DNA of 12,686 nucleotides from positions 1-12,686 of the forward strand of contig JAEFDA010000105.1 of NCBI GenBank assembly GCA_016126025.1, given 5' to 3'. Both the position numbers and the translations under genes were made by a program. Positions 1-6,600 of this stretch are shown one piece after another (position 1 is the stretch's first letter; each line of letters starts with the position of its first letter). This DNA is from Nitrososphaerota archaeon. GTDB taxonomy: Archaea; Thermoproteota; Nitrososphaeria; Nitrososphaerales; Nitrosopumilaceae. The notes beneath the pieces are model-generated. The model ran no database searches, was not told the DNA's origin, and saw only the letters and a program-made list of their open reading frames with translations.

Positions 1-49
1 GGTGCTGAGCGTGGTGGAGCAGGCAGTAGACAGGGCGATGGGCAAGTGA
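1..49 (+). CDS. 3' end of an upstream gene (partial)
   Basis: Reading from base 2, sixteen codons end in TGA at 47-49 and give an amphipathic helical tail, VLSVVEQAVDRAMGK. The hydrophobic/charged spacing looks like genuine protein, and the stop lies 75 bp before the next start, leaving room for that gene's promoter. Too little is present to identify a family. The other frames on this strand give less protein-like peptides, but with only 15 residues the call is tentative. Confidence 0.42.
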   Translation, partial: VLSVVEQAVDRAMGK

Positions 50-93
50 TGGTCTAGTGATGTTGGTACACAACACAAGAGGGCGGCGACACA

Positions 94-101
94 GTAATAT
101 C
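94..101 (+). promoter_or_regulatory. TATA-like box of the membrane winged-helix gene
   Basis: GTAATATC is centred 27.5 nt before the ATG at 125. That is the archaeal TATA distance, so transcription should begin at or next to the start codon (leaderless). Confidence 0.5.
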
Positions 102-124
102 ACGATACATCACAAGGCGGTATC

Positions 125-517
125 ATGATAGACTACTGGTTGGTGGTGCTGGGTGTGGCGGCCTTTGGGGCATGCCTGGCCGTCTCATTGGCGGCGGGCA
201 GGCGGCCGGAGACGGCGGATCTGGAGAATGAGCTGGCCCGGCTGAGGATCCGCGTGGATATGCTGGCCGCCGCGCCCCACCCGCGCCCTGCCCGCGTCGA
301 GAGCGCAACGCATGTGGTGCTCAAGGCTGTGGCTGATAGTCCCCGGACGGCGCGGCAGATACAGGCGGAGCTGGGCCAGAGCCGGGAGCACGTGGCCCGG
401 ATGGTCAAGAGAATGTCCGAGGAGGGGTATCTGGAGAGGGGGGGCGGGAGGCCGTTCCTGTACACCATCACCCCGGCGGGCCGCCAGGCGCTGGAGGCGG
501 GCTCTACCGGAGCTTGA
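125..517 (+). CDS. membrane-anchored winged-helix (MarR-like) protein
   Basis: This is a 130-residue protein. Residues 4-24 form one hydrophobic transmembrane segment, residues 31-50 a charged heptad-like stretch that could be a short coiled coil, and residues 62-125 a winged-helix fold. The fold is visible as helix 63-70, the helix-turn-helix TARQIQAELGQSREHVARMV (75-94), LERGGG, a wing strand (RPFLYTIT) and the PAGRQALEA end typical of MarR/PadR-like domains. It probably acts as a DNA-binding regulator tethered to the membrane, or uses the winged helix for protein contacts. No ligand is evident. The start is supported by a TATA-like box 27 nt upstream. Its last 14 bases overlap the 3' end of glyA on the other strand. 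The fold call is fairly secure; the regulatory role is inferred. Confidence 0.82.
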   Translation: MIDYWLVVLGVAAFGACLAVSLAAGRRPETADLENELARLRIRVDMLAAAPHPRPARVESATHVVLKAVADSPRTARQIQAELGQSREHVARMVKRMSEEGYLERGGGRPFLYTITPAGRQALEAGSTGA

Positions 518-1835
518 CGTACTCGTAGGCGCCCAGTTCGGCATCGAAGCAGTACCGGACCTTCTGGTAGTCTTGGCGCAGCTGCCGCGTCGCGGCCCTG
601 ACCTCGGCCGGATCCCGGCCGTCTATCACCACATGCTTTATCATCTCGGCTATCTGGCGCATCTGGTCCCCCTTCATGCCCAAGCGGGTGACCTCGGAGA
701 CGCCCAACCGTATGCCTCCCGGATGGAAGTAGTTGCGTCCGGCCTTGATGTCGCCGGGTATGAGCTGCCGGTTTACGATGATGTTGGCCTTCTCCAGGTC
801 GGCCTCGACGCGGCCCCCGTCCGAGTACTTTAGGACGTCGACGGCCACTTGGTGGGAGCGGGTGAAGCCGCCGTTCTCGCCCAGCACCCTGAAGCCCATA
901 CCACTGAGCGACTCGGCCAGGGTCCGGGCGTTGTCTAGCACTTGCCGGGCGTACGACTCGCCGAACTCCAGCGCCTCGGCGAAGGCTACCGCCTTGGCGG
1001 CCATGTGGTGGATGTGGTGGCTGCTGGTCATGCCCGGGAACGTGGCCTTCTTTATGGGCTCCTCTTGGGCGGCGCCACCCAAGACGAGCCCCCCCTGCGG
1101 GCCGAAGAGTGTCTTGTGGGTGCTCATGGTCATGGTGTCGGCGCCCTCCCGAAGCGGATCCTGGAAGGCCCCCCCGGCTATGAGGCCGGCCACATGGGCG
1201 GCGTCGTAGTTGATGTGCATGCCGTACCCCTTCAGGAAGTCGGCCAGCTCCCGGAGCGGGTGGGGGAAGAGAAAGAGCGAGCCGCCGAACATCGCCATTG
1301 CGGGCGCCTTGCCCGCCTCGGCGCCCTCCCGCACCTTCTTCTTGGTCTTGTCTACGTCTATGTTCATCCGCTCCGGGTCAAAGGGGTAGAACTCCACATC
1401 CAGCCCGTGCACCAGGCCGGCCGTCCCCGAGTGCTCCCTCTTTCCGTGGGATATGTGCCCGCCCGCCGGTATGGAGGGGGCGATCATGGTGTCGCCCGGA
1501 AGGGTGAAAGCCGAGTACACCACCAAGTTGGCCACCACGCCGGATATGGGCCGGACGTCGGCGAACTCGGCCTTGTAAAGCCTACGGGCCAGCCGGGCGC
1601 AGTCGGTCTCCACCCGGTCTATGTACGTGCAGCCTGCGTACACACGCTCGCCGGGCCACCCTTCCGCGTACCTGTTGCCAAAGTCCGAGAGGAGCGCCTC
1701 GCGCACGGCGGGGCTGGGTATGTTCTCGCTGGCTATGAGGGGTATGGAGTCAGCGAACCACCGGTGGTGCCTTTTCATCTCTGAGAAGACCGCATTGTAC
1801 GCCTCCCGGGGGGACACGTCGCCGCTCTCTGCCAT
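504..1835 (-). CDS. glyA: serine hydroxymethyltransferase
   Basis: A PLP enzyme of fold type I, 443 residues, that interconverts serine and glycine while passing a one-carbon unit to a tetrahydropterin cofactor in the cytoplasm. Visible signatures are LIASEN (33-38), the PLP-stacking and phosphate region DAAHVAGLIAGG (211-222), the Schiff-base lysine K241 in MSTHKTLFGPQGG, and the substrate-carboxylate region GGIRLGVSEVTRLGM with R376. The open frame extends upstream to 2009, but that 58-residue addition is low in family-like sequence. ATG 1835 gives MAESGDVSPREAYN with an immediate family match and has a TATA-like box 27 nt upstream. The gene is convergent with the winged-helix gene (14-bp overlap of the ends) and divergent from the thermosome gene. 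The reaction is well established for the family; the exact archaeal cofactor is not visible here. Confidence 0.96.
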   Translation of the reverse strand: MAESGDVSPREAYNAVFSEMKRHHRWFADSIPLIASENIPSPAVREALLSDFGNRYAEGWPGERVYAGCTYIDRVETDCARLARRLYKAEFADVRPISGVVANLVVYSAFTLPGDTMIAPSIPAGGHISHGKREHSGTAGLVHGLDVEFYPFDPERMNIDVDKTKKKVREGAEAGKAPAMAMFGGSLFLFPHPLRELADFLKGYGMHINYDAAHVAGLIAGGAFQDPLREGADTMTMSTHKTLFGPQGGLVLGGAAQEEPIKKATFPGMTSSHHIHHMAAKAVAFAEALEFGESYARQVLDNARTLAESLSGMGFRVLGENGGFTRSHQVAVDVLKYSDGGRVEADLEKANIIVNRQLIPGDIKAGRNYFHPGGIRLGVSEVTRLGMKGDQMRQIAEMIKHVVIDGRDPAEVRAATRQLRQDYQKVRYCFDAELGAYEYVKLR

Positions 1836-1858
1836 GGTCCGGCTGCTGCATACCTCCC

Positions 1859-1866
1859 AATTTAAG
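1859..1866 (-). promoter_or_regulatory. TATA-like box of glyA
   Basis: On the minus strand CTTAAATT is centred about 27 nt before ATG 1835. This supports a leaderless glyA transcript and argues against the longer reading frame starting at 2009, whose start codon would lie upstream of this promoter. Confidence 0.55.
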
Positions 1867-2125
1867 AACACCGATGCGGGGGCCGCCGCGGCGGGCGGAT
1901 CTGTGCCCAGCCAGCGGCCGATCCGATGGGGATCGCGGACGGGCCAGGCACGACCCCGCAGCCTACAAGCCGGGTTTTGCGGTACGGATCTGACAGTTTT
2001 TGCAGGCATATGATGTATAATGTGGCCATACGACGTTCAAACCATGTAAATCACACCGAACATGTCAGTAAAGACCTATAGATACTCGCGTCAAGCCCAA
2101 ATACGTACTGGATCGAGCCACATAC

Positions 2126-2134
2126 CTATAAAAG
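2126..2134 (+). promoter_or_regulatory. strong TATA box of the thermosome gene
   Basis: CTATAAAAG is the best TATA box in the window. TATAAAAG is centred 27.5 nt before ATG 2158, so that ATG is the predicted first base of the mRNA. An upstream ATG at 2062 would lie outside this transcript. Confidence 0.75.
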
Positions 2135-2157
2135 GGGTATCTGGAAGCCTAACCGCG

Positions 2158-3852
2158 ATGAGTGTTCAGATGGCCTCACAGGGAAAGATGCCGGTGGTAC
2201 TCCTCAAGGACGGTTCCACCGAGACCAAGGGCCGTGACGCCCACAAGAACAACATAGCCGCCTCCAAGATAATAGCCGAGATAGTGCGCACCAGCCTAGG
2301 TCCCAGGGGAATGGACAAGATGCTGGTGGACTCGCTGGGCGACGTCACGATAACCAACGACGGGGCCACCATCCTCAAGGAGATTGACGTGCAGCATCCG
2401 GCCGCCAAGATGCTGGTGGAGATATCAAAGACCACCGACAACGAGGTGGGCGACGGGACCACATCAGCGGTGGTGCTGGCCGGGGCCCTGCTGGAGAACG
2501 CCGAGGATCTGCTGAACCAAGACGTGCACCCGACCATAATAGTGGACGCATACAGGAAGGCCGCCAAGCAGGCCGGCGCGTTTCTGGCGGAGATAGCCGA
2601 GAGCACGTCGCCTGACAACCGCGACACCCTCAAGAAGGTGGCCCGGACCGCGATGCAGACCAAACTTGTGCGTAACGACTCAGACCAGCTGGCCGAGATA
2701 GTGGTGGATGCGGTGCTGGCCGTCTCAGAGATGGACGGTGAAGACTACAAGGTCGATGTAGACGACATCAAGGTGGAGAAGAAGGCGGGCGGCTCCATCA
2801 AGGACTCGGAGATCATACGGGGCATAGTGTTGGACAAGGAGATCGTGCATGGCGGGATGCCCCGCAAGATCGAGAACGCCAAGATCGCCCTGCTAAACTC
2901 GGCTCTGGAGATAAACAAGACCGAGACGGACGCGAAGATAAACATCTCCAACCCCCAGCAACTCAAGGTGTTTCTGGACGAGGAGAACCGCATGCTCAAG
3001 TCGATGGTGGACAAGGTAGTAGCCAGCGGCGCCAACGTCGTGCTGTGTCAGAAGGGGATAGACGACATGGCCCAGCACTACTTGGCAAAGGCCGGCGTGA
3101 TCGCCGTCCGCCGCATCAAGGAGAGCGACCTGACCAAGCTGGCCAAGGCCACCAACACCAAGATTGTCACCAACCTGGACGACCTAGCCGAGACGCCGCT
3201 GGGCCTGGCCGATGCGGTCGAGGAGAAGAAGGTCGAGGAGGACAAGTGGGTCTTCGTTCAGGGCTGCCACAACCCCAAGTCGGTCAGCGTACTGGTACGG
3301 GGCGGGTCCCAGAGGGTAGTCGACGAGGTGGAGCGCTCGGTACACGACGCCCTGATGGTCGTCCGTGATGTCATGCTCCGGCCCTCCATAGTGGCCGGCG
3401 GCGGCGCCCCGGAGACCTACGCCTCCACCGGGCTGCGAAACTGGTCCAACTCATTGGACGGCCGCGAGCAGCTGGCCGCCGAAAAGTTCGCCGACAGCAT
3501 GGAGTCCATCCCGCTGGCCTTGGCCGAGAACGCTGGCATGGATCCCATAGACACGCTGACCACCCTCAGATCCCGCCAGATGCGAGGCGAGAGGTGGACC
3601 GGCATAGACGTCATGAAGGCGGAGGTGTCCGACATGAAGTCCAGCGAGATCATAGAACCGCTCTCAGTTAAGATACAGGTGGTAATGGCGGCCGCCGAGG
3701 CCGCCTGCATGCTGCTCCGCATAGACGACGTCATCACGACCGCCAAGGCTCCCCCACCCCCGCCCGGTGGCGACGGTGGTATGGGAGGCATGGGAGGAAT
3801 GGGAGGTATGGGAGGTATGGGAGGCATGCCCGATATGGGCGGCATGATGTAG
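2158..3852 (+). CDS. thsA: thermosome subunit (group II chaperonin)
   Basis: A 564-residue subunit of the double-ring ATP-dependent chaperonin that folds proteins in the cytoplasm. The apical, intermediate and equatorial segments follow the usual CCT/thermosome order. Diagnostic motifs are TSLGPRGMDKML (45-56), TNDGATIL (66-73), the catalytic GDGTTS (98-103, D99), and late in the protein AGGGAPE with its equatorial surroundings. The C-terminus ends in six GGM units followed by PDMGGMM (residues 537-564), a flexible tail that projects into the ring cavity. The frame is open from 2062, but the start at 2158 (MSVQMASQGKMPVVLLKDG) matches the usual thermosome N-terminus and sits 27 nt after a strong TATA box. 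The length fits the family. Which paralogue it is (alpha, beta and so on) cannot be told from one copy, so the symbol is generic. Confidence 0.97.
   Translation: MSVQMASQGKMPVVLLKDGSTETKGRDAHKNNIAASKIIAEIVRTSLGPRGMDKMLVDSLGDVTITNDGATILKEIDVQHPAAKMLVEISKTTDNEVGDGTTSAVVLAGALLENAEDLLNQDVHPTIIVDAYRKAAKQAGAFLAEIAESTSPDNRDTLKKVARTAMQTKLVRNDSDQLAEIVVDAVLAVSEMDGEDYKVDVDDIKVEKKAGGSIKDSEIIRGIVLDKEIVHGGMPRKIENAKIALLNSALEINKTETDAKINISNPQQLKVFLDEENRMLKSMVDKVVASGANVVLCQKGIDDMAQHYLAKAGVIAVRRIKESDLTKLAKATNTKIVTNLDDLAETPLGLADAVEEKKVEEDKWVFVQGCHNPKSVSVLVRGGSQRVVDEVERSVHDALMVVRDVMLRPSIVAGGGAPETYASTGLRNWSNSLDGREQLAAEKFADSMESIPLALAENAGMDPIDTLTTLRSRQMRGERWTGIDVMKAEVSDMKSSEIIEPLSVKIQVVMAAAEAACMLLRIDDVITTAKAPPPPPGGDGGMGGMGGMGGMGGMGGMPDMGGMM
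3775..3828 (+). repeat. in-frame GGM tandem repeat in the chaperonin tail
   Basis: Six consecutive 9-bp units encode Gly-Gly-Met. Glycine codons vary between units (GGT, GGC, GGA) while GGN GGN ATG is kept, so the peptide rather than the DNA looks selected. Copy number may still vary by slippage between strains. Confidence 0.9.
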
Positions 3853-3971
3853 CCGGCCCGCAAGACACTCTCCTCAGATACCAAGCCTCACACCGTATGT
3901 CCCTGATGCTGAATTCGCTAGGGGAGATGCCCAGATATCTGAGACGCTCGGAGATGCCCGAGTGTCCGGGA

Positions 3972-4244
3972 TCAGGCGATCAGGAACACCATGGTGAGCG
4001 AGCCGGCCACCAAACCAAATCCCAGCCCCATGTATACGACGCGGTTATTCTTGTCATGCGAGGACCTCCACAGCAATATGCCGCCCAGCAGGCCCAGCAG
4101 CAGCACGAAGACGCCGGCCACCAGCATGTCCCCGTCGTTCCCGCTTATGAGCGGCTGAAAGAGTCCGGAGAGCAGCAGGAAGAAGACTATGATGTAGACG
4201 TACCCGAAGGACGACACCGCCTTGGACGAGGGCTTGGCACTCAA
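3972..4244 (-). CDS. small three-helix membrane protein of unknown function
   Basis: A 90-residue protein with three hydrophobic segments at about residues 15-33 (YVYIIVFFLLLSGLFQPLI), 40-59 (MLVAGVFVLLLGLLGGILLW) and 70-90 (YMGLGFGLVAGSLTMVFLIA). The basic loop WRSSHDKNNR lies between the second and third. I do not recognise a family. The start is a TTG at 4244 with a TATA-like box 27.5 nt upstream, and no ATG lies upstream in frame. It is convergent with the thermosome gene (119-bp gap) and divergent from the nucleotidyltransferase fusion gene. The hydrophobic pattern and placed promoter make it a likely real gene; its role is unknown. Confidence 0.75.
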   Translation of the reverse strand: MSAKPSSKAVSSFGYVYIIVFFLLLSGLFQPLISGNDGDMLVAGVFVLLLGLLGGILLWRSSHDKNNRVVYMGLGFGLVAGSLTMVFLIA

Positions 4245-4267
4245 CGCCTGTGTGAACGGGGGGCCGG

Positions 4268-4275
4268 ATAATAAA
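4268..4275 (-). promoter_or_regulatory. TATA-like box of the small membrane protein gene
   Basis: TTTATTAT on the minus strand is an AT island in very GC-rich sequence, centred 27.5 nt before the TTG at 4244. It supports that TTG as a leaderless start. Confidence 0.55.
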
Positions 4276-4363
4276 CCTGCGCGCCTAGGGGCCTGGGAAT
4301 TGCCGGAATCGGCCAGACCGGCTCTGCAGTCTTTGTTCGGATCCGCGCGCCGTATCCTTCGGC

Positions 4364-4383
4364 GCCCGGCGGGGGAGCCGGGC
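4364..4383. repeat. GC hairpin between divergent promoters
   Basis: GCCCGGC (4364-4370) and GCCGGGC (4377-4383) form a perfect 7-bp stem around a GGGGGA loop. It lies between the two divergent promoters, immediately before the AT-rich promoter of the nucleotidyltransferase fusion. It may be an operator or merely a chance inverted repeat in GC-rich DNA. Confidence 0.3.
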
Positions 4384-4418
4384 AGGCCAATACTTCATTA
4401 TCAAAAAACTGTTAATCA

Positions 4419-4426
4419 TTATATAT
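4419..4426 (+). promoter_or_regulatory. TATA box of the nucleotidyltransferase fusion gene
   Basis: TTATATAT is centred 26.5 nt before ATG 4449 inside an unusually long AT-rich stretch (about 4390-4449). This predicts a leaderless transcript. Confidence 0.65.
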
Positions 4427-4444
4427 CATAGGTATAATATGATA
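4424..4444 (+). promoter_or_regulatory. candidate operator: 7-7-7 inverted repeat
   Basis: TATCATA (4424-4430) and TATGATA (4438-4444) are perfect inverted half-sites separated by 7 bp. The element overlaps the end of the TATA box and fills the space up to the predicted transcription start at 4449, where a bound dimer would block initiation. A further match to the right half, ATTATCA at 4397-4403, is inverted relative to TGATAAT at 4440-4446. The downstream gene product carries winged-helix domains, so autoregulation is an obvious hypothesis. AT-rich DNA makes such repeats easier to find by chance. Confidence 0.4.
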
Positions 4445-4448
4445 ATCA

Positions 4449-6497
4449 ATGAAAAAGGCAGACTTGGAACTACTACTGGCGGTCCTGTCCGGGGTCAGGA
4501 TGAGAGTGGCCGCAAGGGCGAGGGCTAATCCCCGGGCCGCAAAGACCGCGGCCAAGAGGCTCAGGGAGAGGGGGCTGGTGGCGTACAAGGACGGCGTCCT
4601 GATGGTACAGAGGGACGCGGTGGCGCTGCTGCTCAAGAGAGCCTCAGAGCGGTACGACTTGAGGGTCATACTACGGGGGTCCAGCGAGCTGGTCTTTTGC
4701 AGTTTGGCAGAGCCGGGAACCGTGACCGACATCGTGGAACGGACGGGCCTCTCGGTCCCCACCGTATATCGCGCCGCGCGGGACCTGTACTCGGTGGGGG
4801 CAGCCCGTAACATGGACGGCACCATACATCTGGACGGCTCGCTCGTGGATCTGGCAAAGGCCATGAAGGTCGTCTCAGAACACGACACGCGCGCACACAC
4901 CATATACAGAGACTCCAAACGCGGACTGATGCACGTTCCGGCGGGGGCCGCCTGTAACGGCCAGCCCACGGCCTTCTCTAGGTTTGGCGAGTTTGGAATA
5001 GAGTACGGCGGGATGCGCGACTACTACATAGTGCAGGATAATGCGGTTGACATCCACGACATACTGGTGCATGCACTGCTGGCCGCCTATGAGCATGGCG
5101 ATATAAGCGAGATGTCCATGGTGGTGGTGTTCTACCTAAAGCACCGGAACGGGATGGACATCACGAGGATAAGGCGTACAGCCTCGGGGTTCGGCGCCGC
5201 CAGCATATGGCTTGGTGTCGAGTCGTACGTACGCAATCACACCGCCACAAAGAACGCCGGCGCATTTGCGCCTTGGGAAGAGTTCGTTGAGAAGGCGAAC
5301 CTGTATGGCGTGGATCCGGCCGAATATGCGATGCTGCCTCCCGCCAAGATGCTGCTGCAGGATCTGGGGTACAGCCTAGAGAGGCCGGTCAGCATATACC
5401 TGCTGGGTGGCGAGAACATGAGGCTGAAGGGGCTGAAGGAGTCCACCAAGGACTGCGACATGGTTGTGAAGGACCGCACCGACTTTGAGGCGGTCACCAA
5501 AGCCCTAGTCAGGATGGGCTATTCGGCCATCGCTCCCGCCGAGCATGCCGTAGACGACGAGCGCCTGTATCCGGACGACATACTGGAACATTCCACCCTG
5601 CCCAGGGTGGATATCTTCACCAAGACGGTGATGGGGGGCATCACCCTCACCGACTCCATGACCGACTCGGCCGACCATGTGGAATTTGGCAACCTAAGGG
5701 TGGGTGTACTCCGAAACGAGCACGTCCTCATGCTGAAGGCGGTGGCTGGACGGGAGGGCGACATACAGGACATGGCCGCACTGGTCCGGGGCTCCCCTGG
5801 ACAGCCAGACGGGTACAACCATGGCGCGTTCAACTGGAAGATGGTACTGGACGAGGCAGGGGCGCAGGGGGACAACCCCGAGGGGGACCTGCCTTGGGCG
5901 CTCTTGGACGGGTTGTCGTACATGGAGGAGCAGACGGGCATCAGGAGCCCGATCCTGGCTGTGGTGAGGCGGCGCGCCGTCGACTCGAATATAATACGGC
6001 TGGCCCGGGGCGGCTGGCGCCCGCTCCGGGACGTGGTGGACATGCTGGCGGGCGGCGACATCTCCCATAGCTACGTGCTGAACAGGGCAAAATCCCTGGC
6101 CAAGGGCGGAGCTCTCAAGAAGCGGACCGAGGGCCGGCGGGCGCTAGTCTGCGGCGATGCGAGGTTCCCGCGTCCGGGGTGGGGCATGGACGGGTGGGGC
6201 ATGGGGCGGTACTTGGCATGGAGGTTTCACCTCGGGGAGCGGCCCGGACCACGGGGCATGGCAGAACTTGCAGGGTACGTCCGGAACCGGGGCTGCGCCA
6301 CGGTGGGGGACTTGGACGGGGCGGTCTCTCCTGGCGTGTTCCATATCCCGCACGACCCGCCCCCGGCCCCGGCCGAGGCTGTGAGGATGTGCCTAGAGAG
6401 GGGGACTGGGCGTAACGGGCGGTCTCCCCCGGACGCATACGCGCGGGCGCCGCGCATCCGGGCAGATCCGGGCAAACAGGAGACCCAGATCATATGA
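4449..6497 (+). CDS. winged-helix / nucleotidyltransferase fusion, AbiE-like
   Basis: A 682-residue protein of mixed domains. Residues 1-55 and about 73-130 look like two winged-helix units (for example TVTDIVERTGLSVPTVYRAA, 91-110). Residues 145-270 form a mixed region with TAFSRFGEFGIEY and DILVHALLAAYEHGD. Residues 315-445 carry a polymerase-beta-type nucleotidyltransferase core: LLGGENMRLKG, STKDCDMVV with D335 and D337, a third acidic residue D388 in VDIF, and a late K430, R435, D438, D441 cluster as in AbiEii/DUF6036-like enzymes. Residues 520-570 suggest another winged helix. The last 110 residues are Gly/Pro/Arg-rich. The layout resembles an AbiEi antitoxin and AbiEii toxin on one chain; transfer of nucleotides to RNA or protein is a family-level guess. 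The AT-rich promoter with an inverted repeat suggests self-control. It might instead be a metabolic or tRNA-modifying nucleotidyltransferase. Confidence 0.8.
   Translation: MKKADLELLLAVLSGVRMRVAARARANPRAAKTAAKRLRERGLVAYKDGVLMVQRDAVALLLKRASERYDLRVILRGSSELVFCSLAEPGTVTDIVERTGLSVPTVYRAARDLYSVGAARNMDGTIHLDGSLVDLAKAMKVVSEHDTRAHTIYRDSKRGLMHVPAGAACNGQPTAFSRFGEFGIEYGGMRDYYIVQDNAVDIHDILVHALLAAYEHGDISEMSMVVVFYLKHRNGMDITRIRRTASGFGAASIWLGVESYVRNHTATKNAGAFAPWEEFVEKANLYGVDPAEYAMLPPAKMLLQDLGYSLERPVSIYLLGGENMRLKGLKESTKDCDMVVKDRTDFEAVTKALVRMGYSAIAPAEHAVDDERLYPDDILEHSTLPRVDIFTKTVMGGITLTDSMTDSADHVEFGNLRVGVLRNEHVLMLKAVAGREGDIQDMAALVRGSPGQPDGYNHGAFNWKMVLDEAGAQGDNPEGDLPWALLDGLSYMEEQTGIRSPILAVVRRRAVDSNIIRLARGGWRPLRDVVDMLAGGDISHSYVLNRAKSLAKGGALKKRTEGRRALVCGDARFPRPGWGMDGWGMGRYLAWRFHLGERPGPRGMAELAGYVRNRGCATVGDLDGAVSPGVFHIPHDPPPAPAEAVRMCLERGTGRNGRSPPDAYARAPRIRADPGKQETQII
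6178..6204 (+). repeat. 12-bp direct repeat inside the fusion gene
   Basis: GGTGGGGCATGG occurs at 6178-6189 and again at 6193-6204, encoding the repeated peptide GWGM (GWGMDGWGMG). It is a short in-frame duplication in the low-complexity C-terminal part of the nucleotidyltransferase fusion. Confidence 0.6.
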
Positions 6498-6587
6498 CCG
6501 CTCCCCACCGGAACTTGGCAGCGCGCTCACCGCGACAACCAGGGCAGTGTATCATTTATGACGCGCCGGGCGGATATGTGCGCAACC

Positions 6588-6599
6588 ACGGGTACCCGT
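6588..6599. repeat. 12-bp perfect palindrome after glnA
   Basis: ACGGGTACCCGT is its own reverse complement and ends one base before the glnA stop codon, in the 103-bp convergent gap with the nucleotidyltransferase fusion. It could be a terminator-related or protein-binding site. There is no T-run beside it on either strand. Confidence 0.35.
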
Positions 6600-6600
6600 C

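Larger units (their letters stand above)
1836..2157. other. divergent spacer between glyA and the thermosome gene
   Basis: These 322 bases hold the two outward promoters and no convincing gene. Open frames run through it from 2009 (-, the glyA extension) and 2062 (+, the thermosome extension), but neither extension resembles its family. A second AT-rich patch, CATATGATGTATAATG (2008-2023), could be an extra promoter or regulator site for the chaperonin; the only ATG it would serve (2044) is followed at once by TAA. I see no tRNA, and no match I trust to a heat-shock operator. Confidence 0.6.

Noticed and set aside
942..1784. 280-codon open frame on the plus strand opposite glyA
   Set aside because: Antisense shadow of glyA in GC-rich DNA; rich in Gly/Val/His with no family pattern.
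1836..2009. 58-residue N-terminal extension of glyA
   Set aside because: No family similarity, and the TATA-like box at 1859-1866 lies inside it, placing the promoter after its start codon.
2062..2157. 32-residue N-terminal extension of the thermosome subunit
   Set aside because: Not seen in the usual family N-terminus, and it lies upstream of and across the strong TATA box at 2126-2134.
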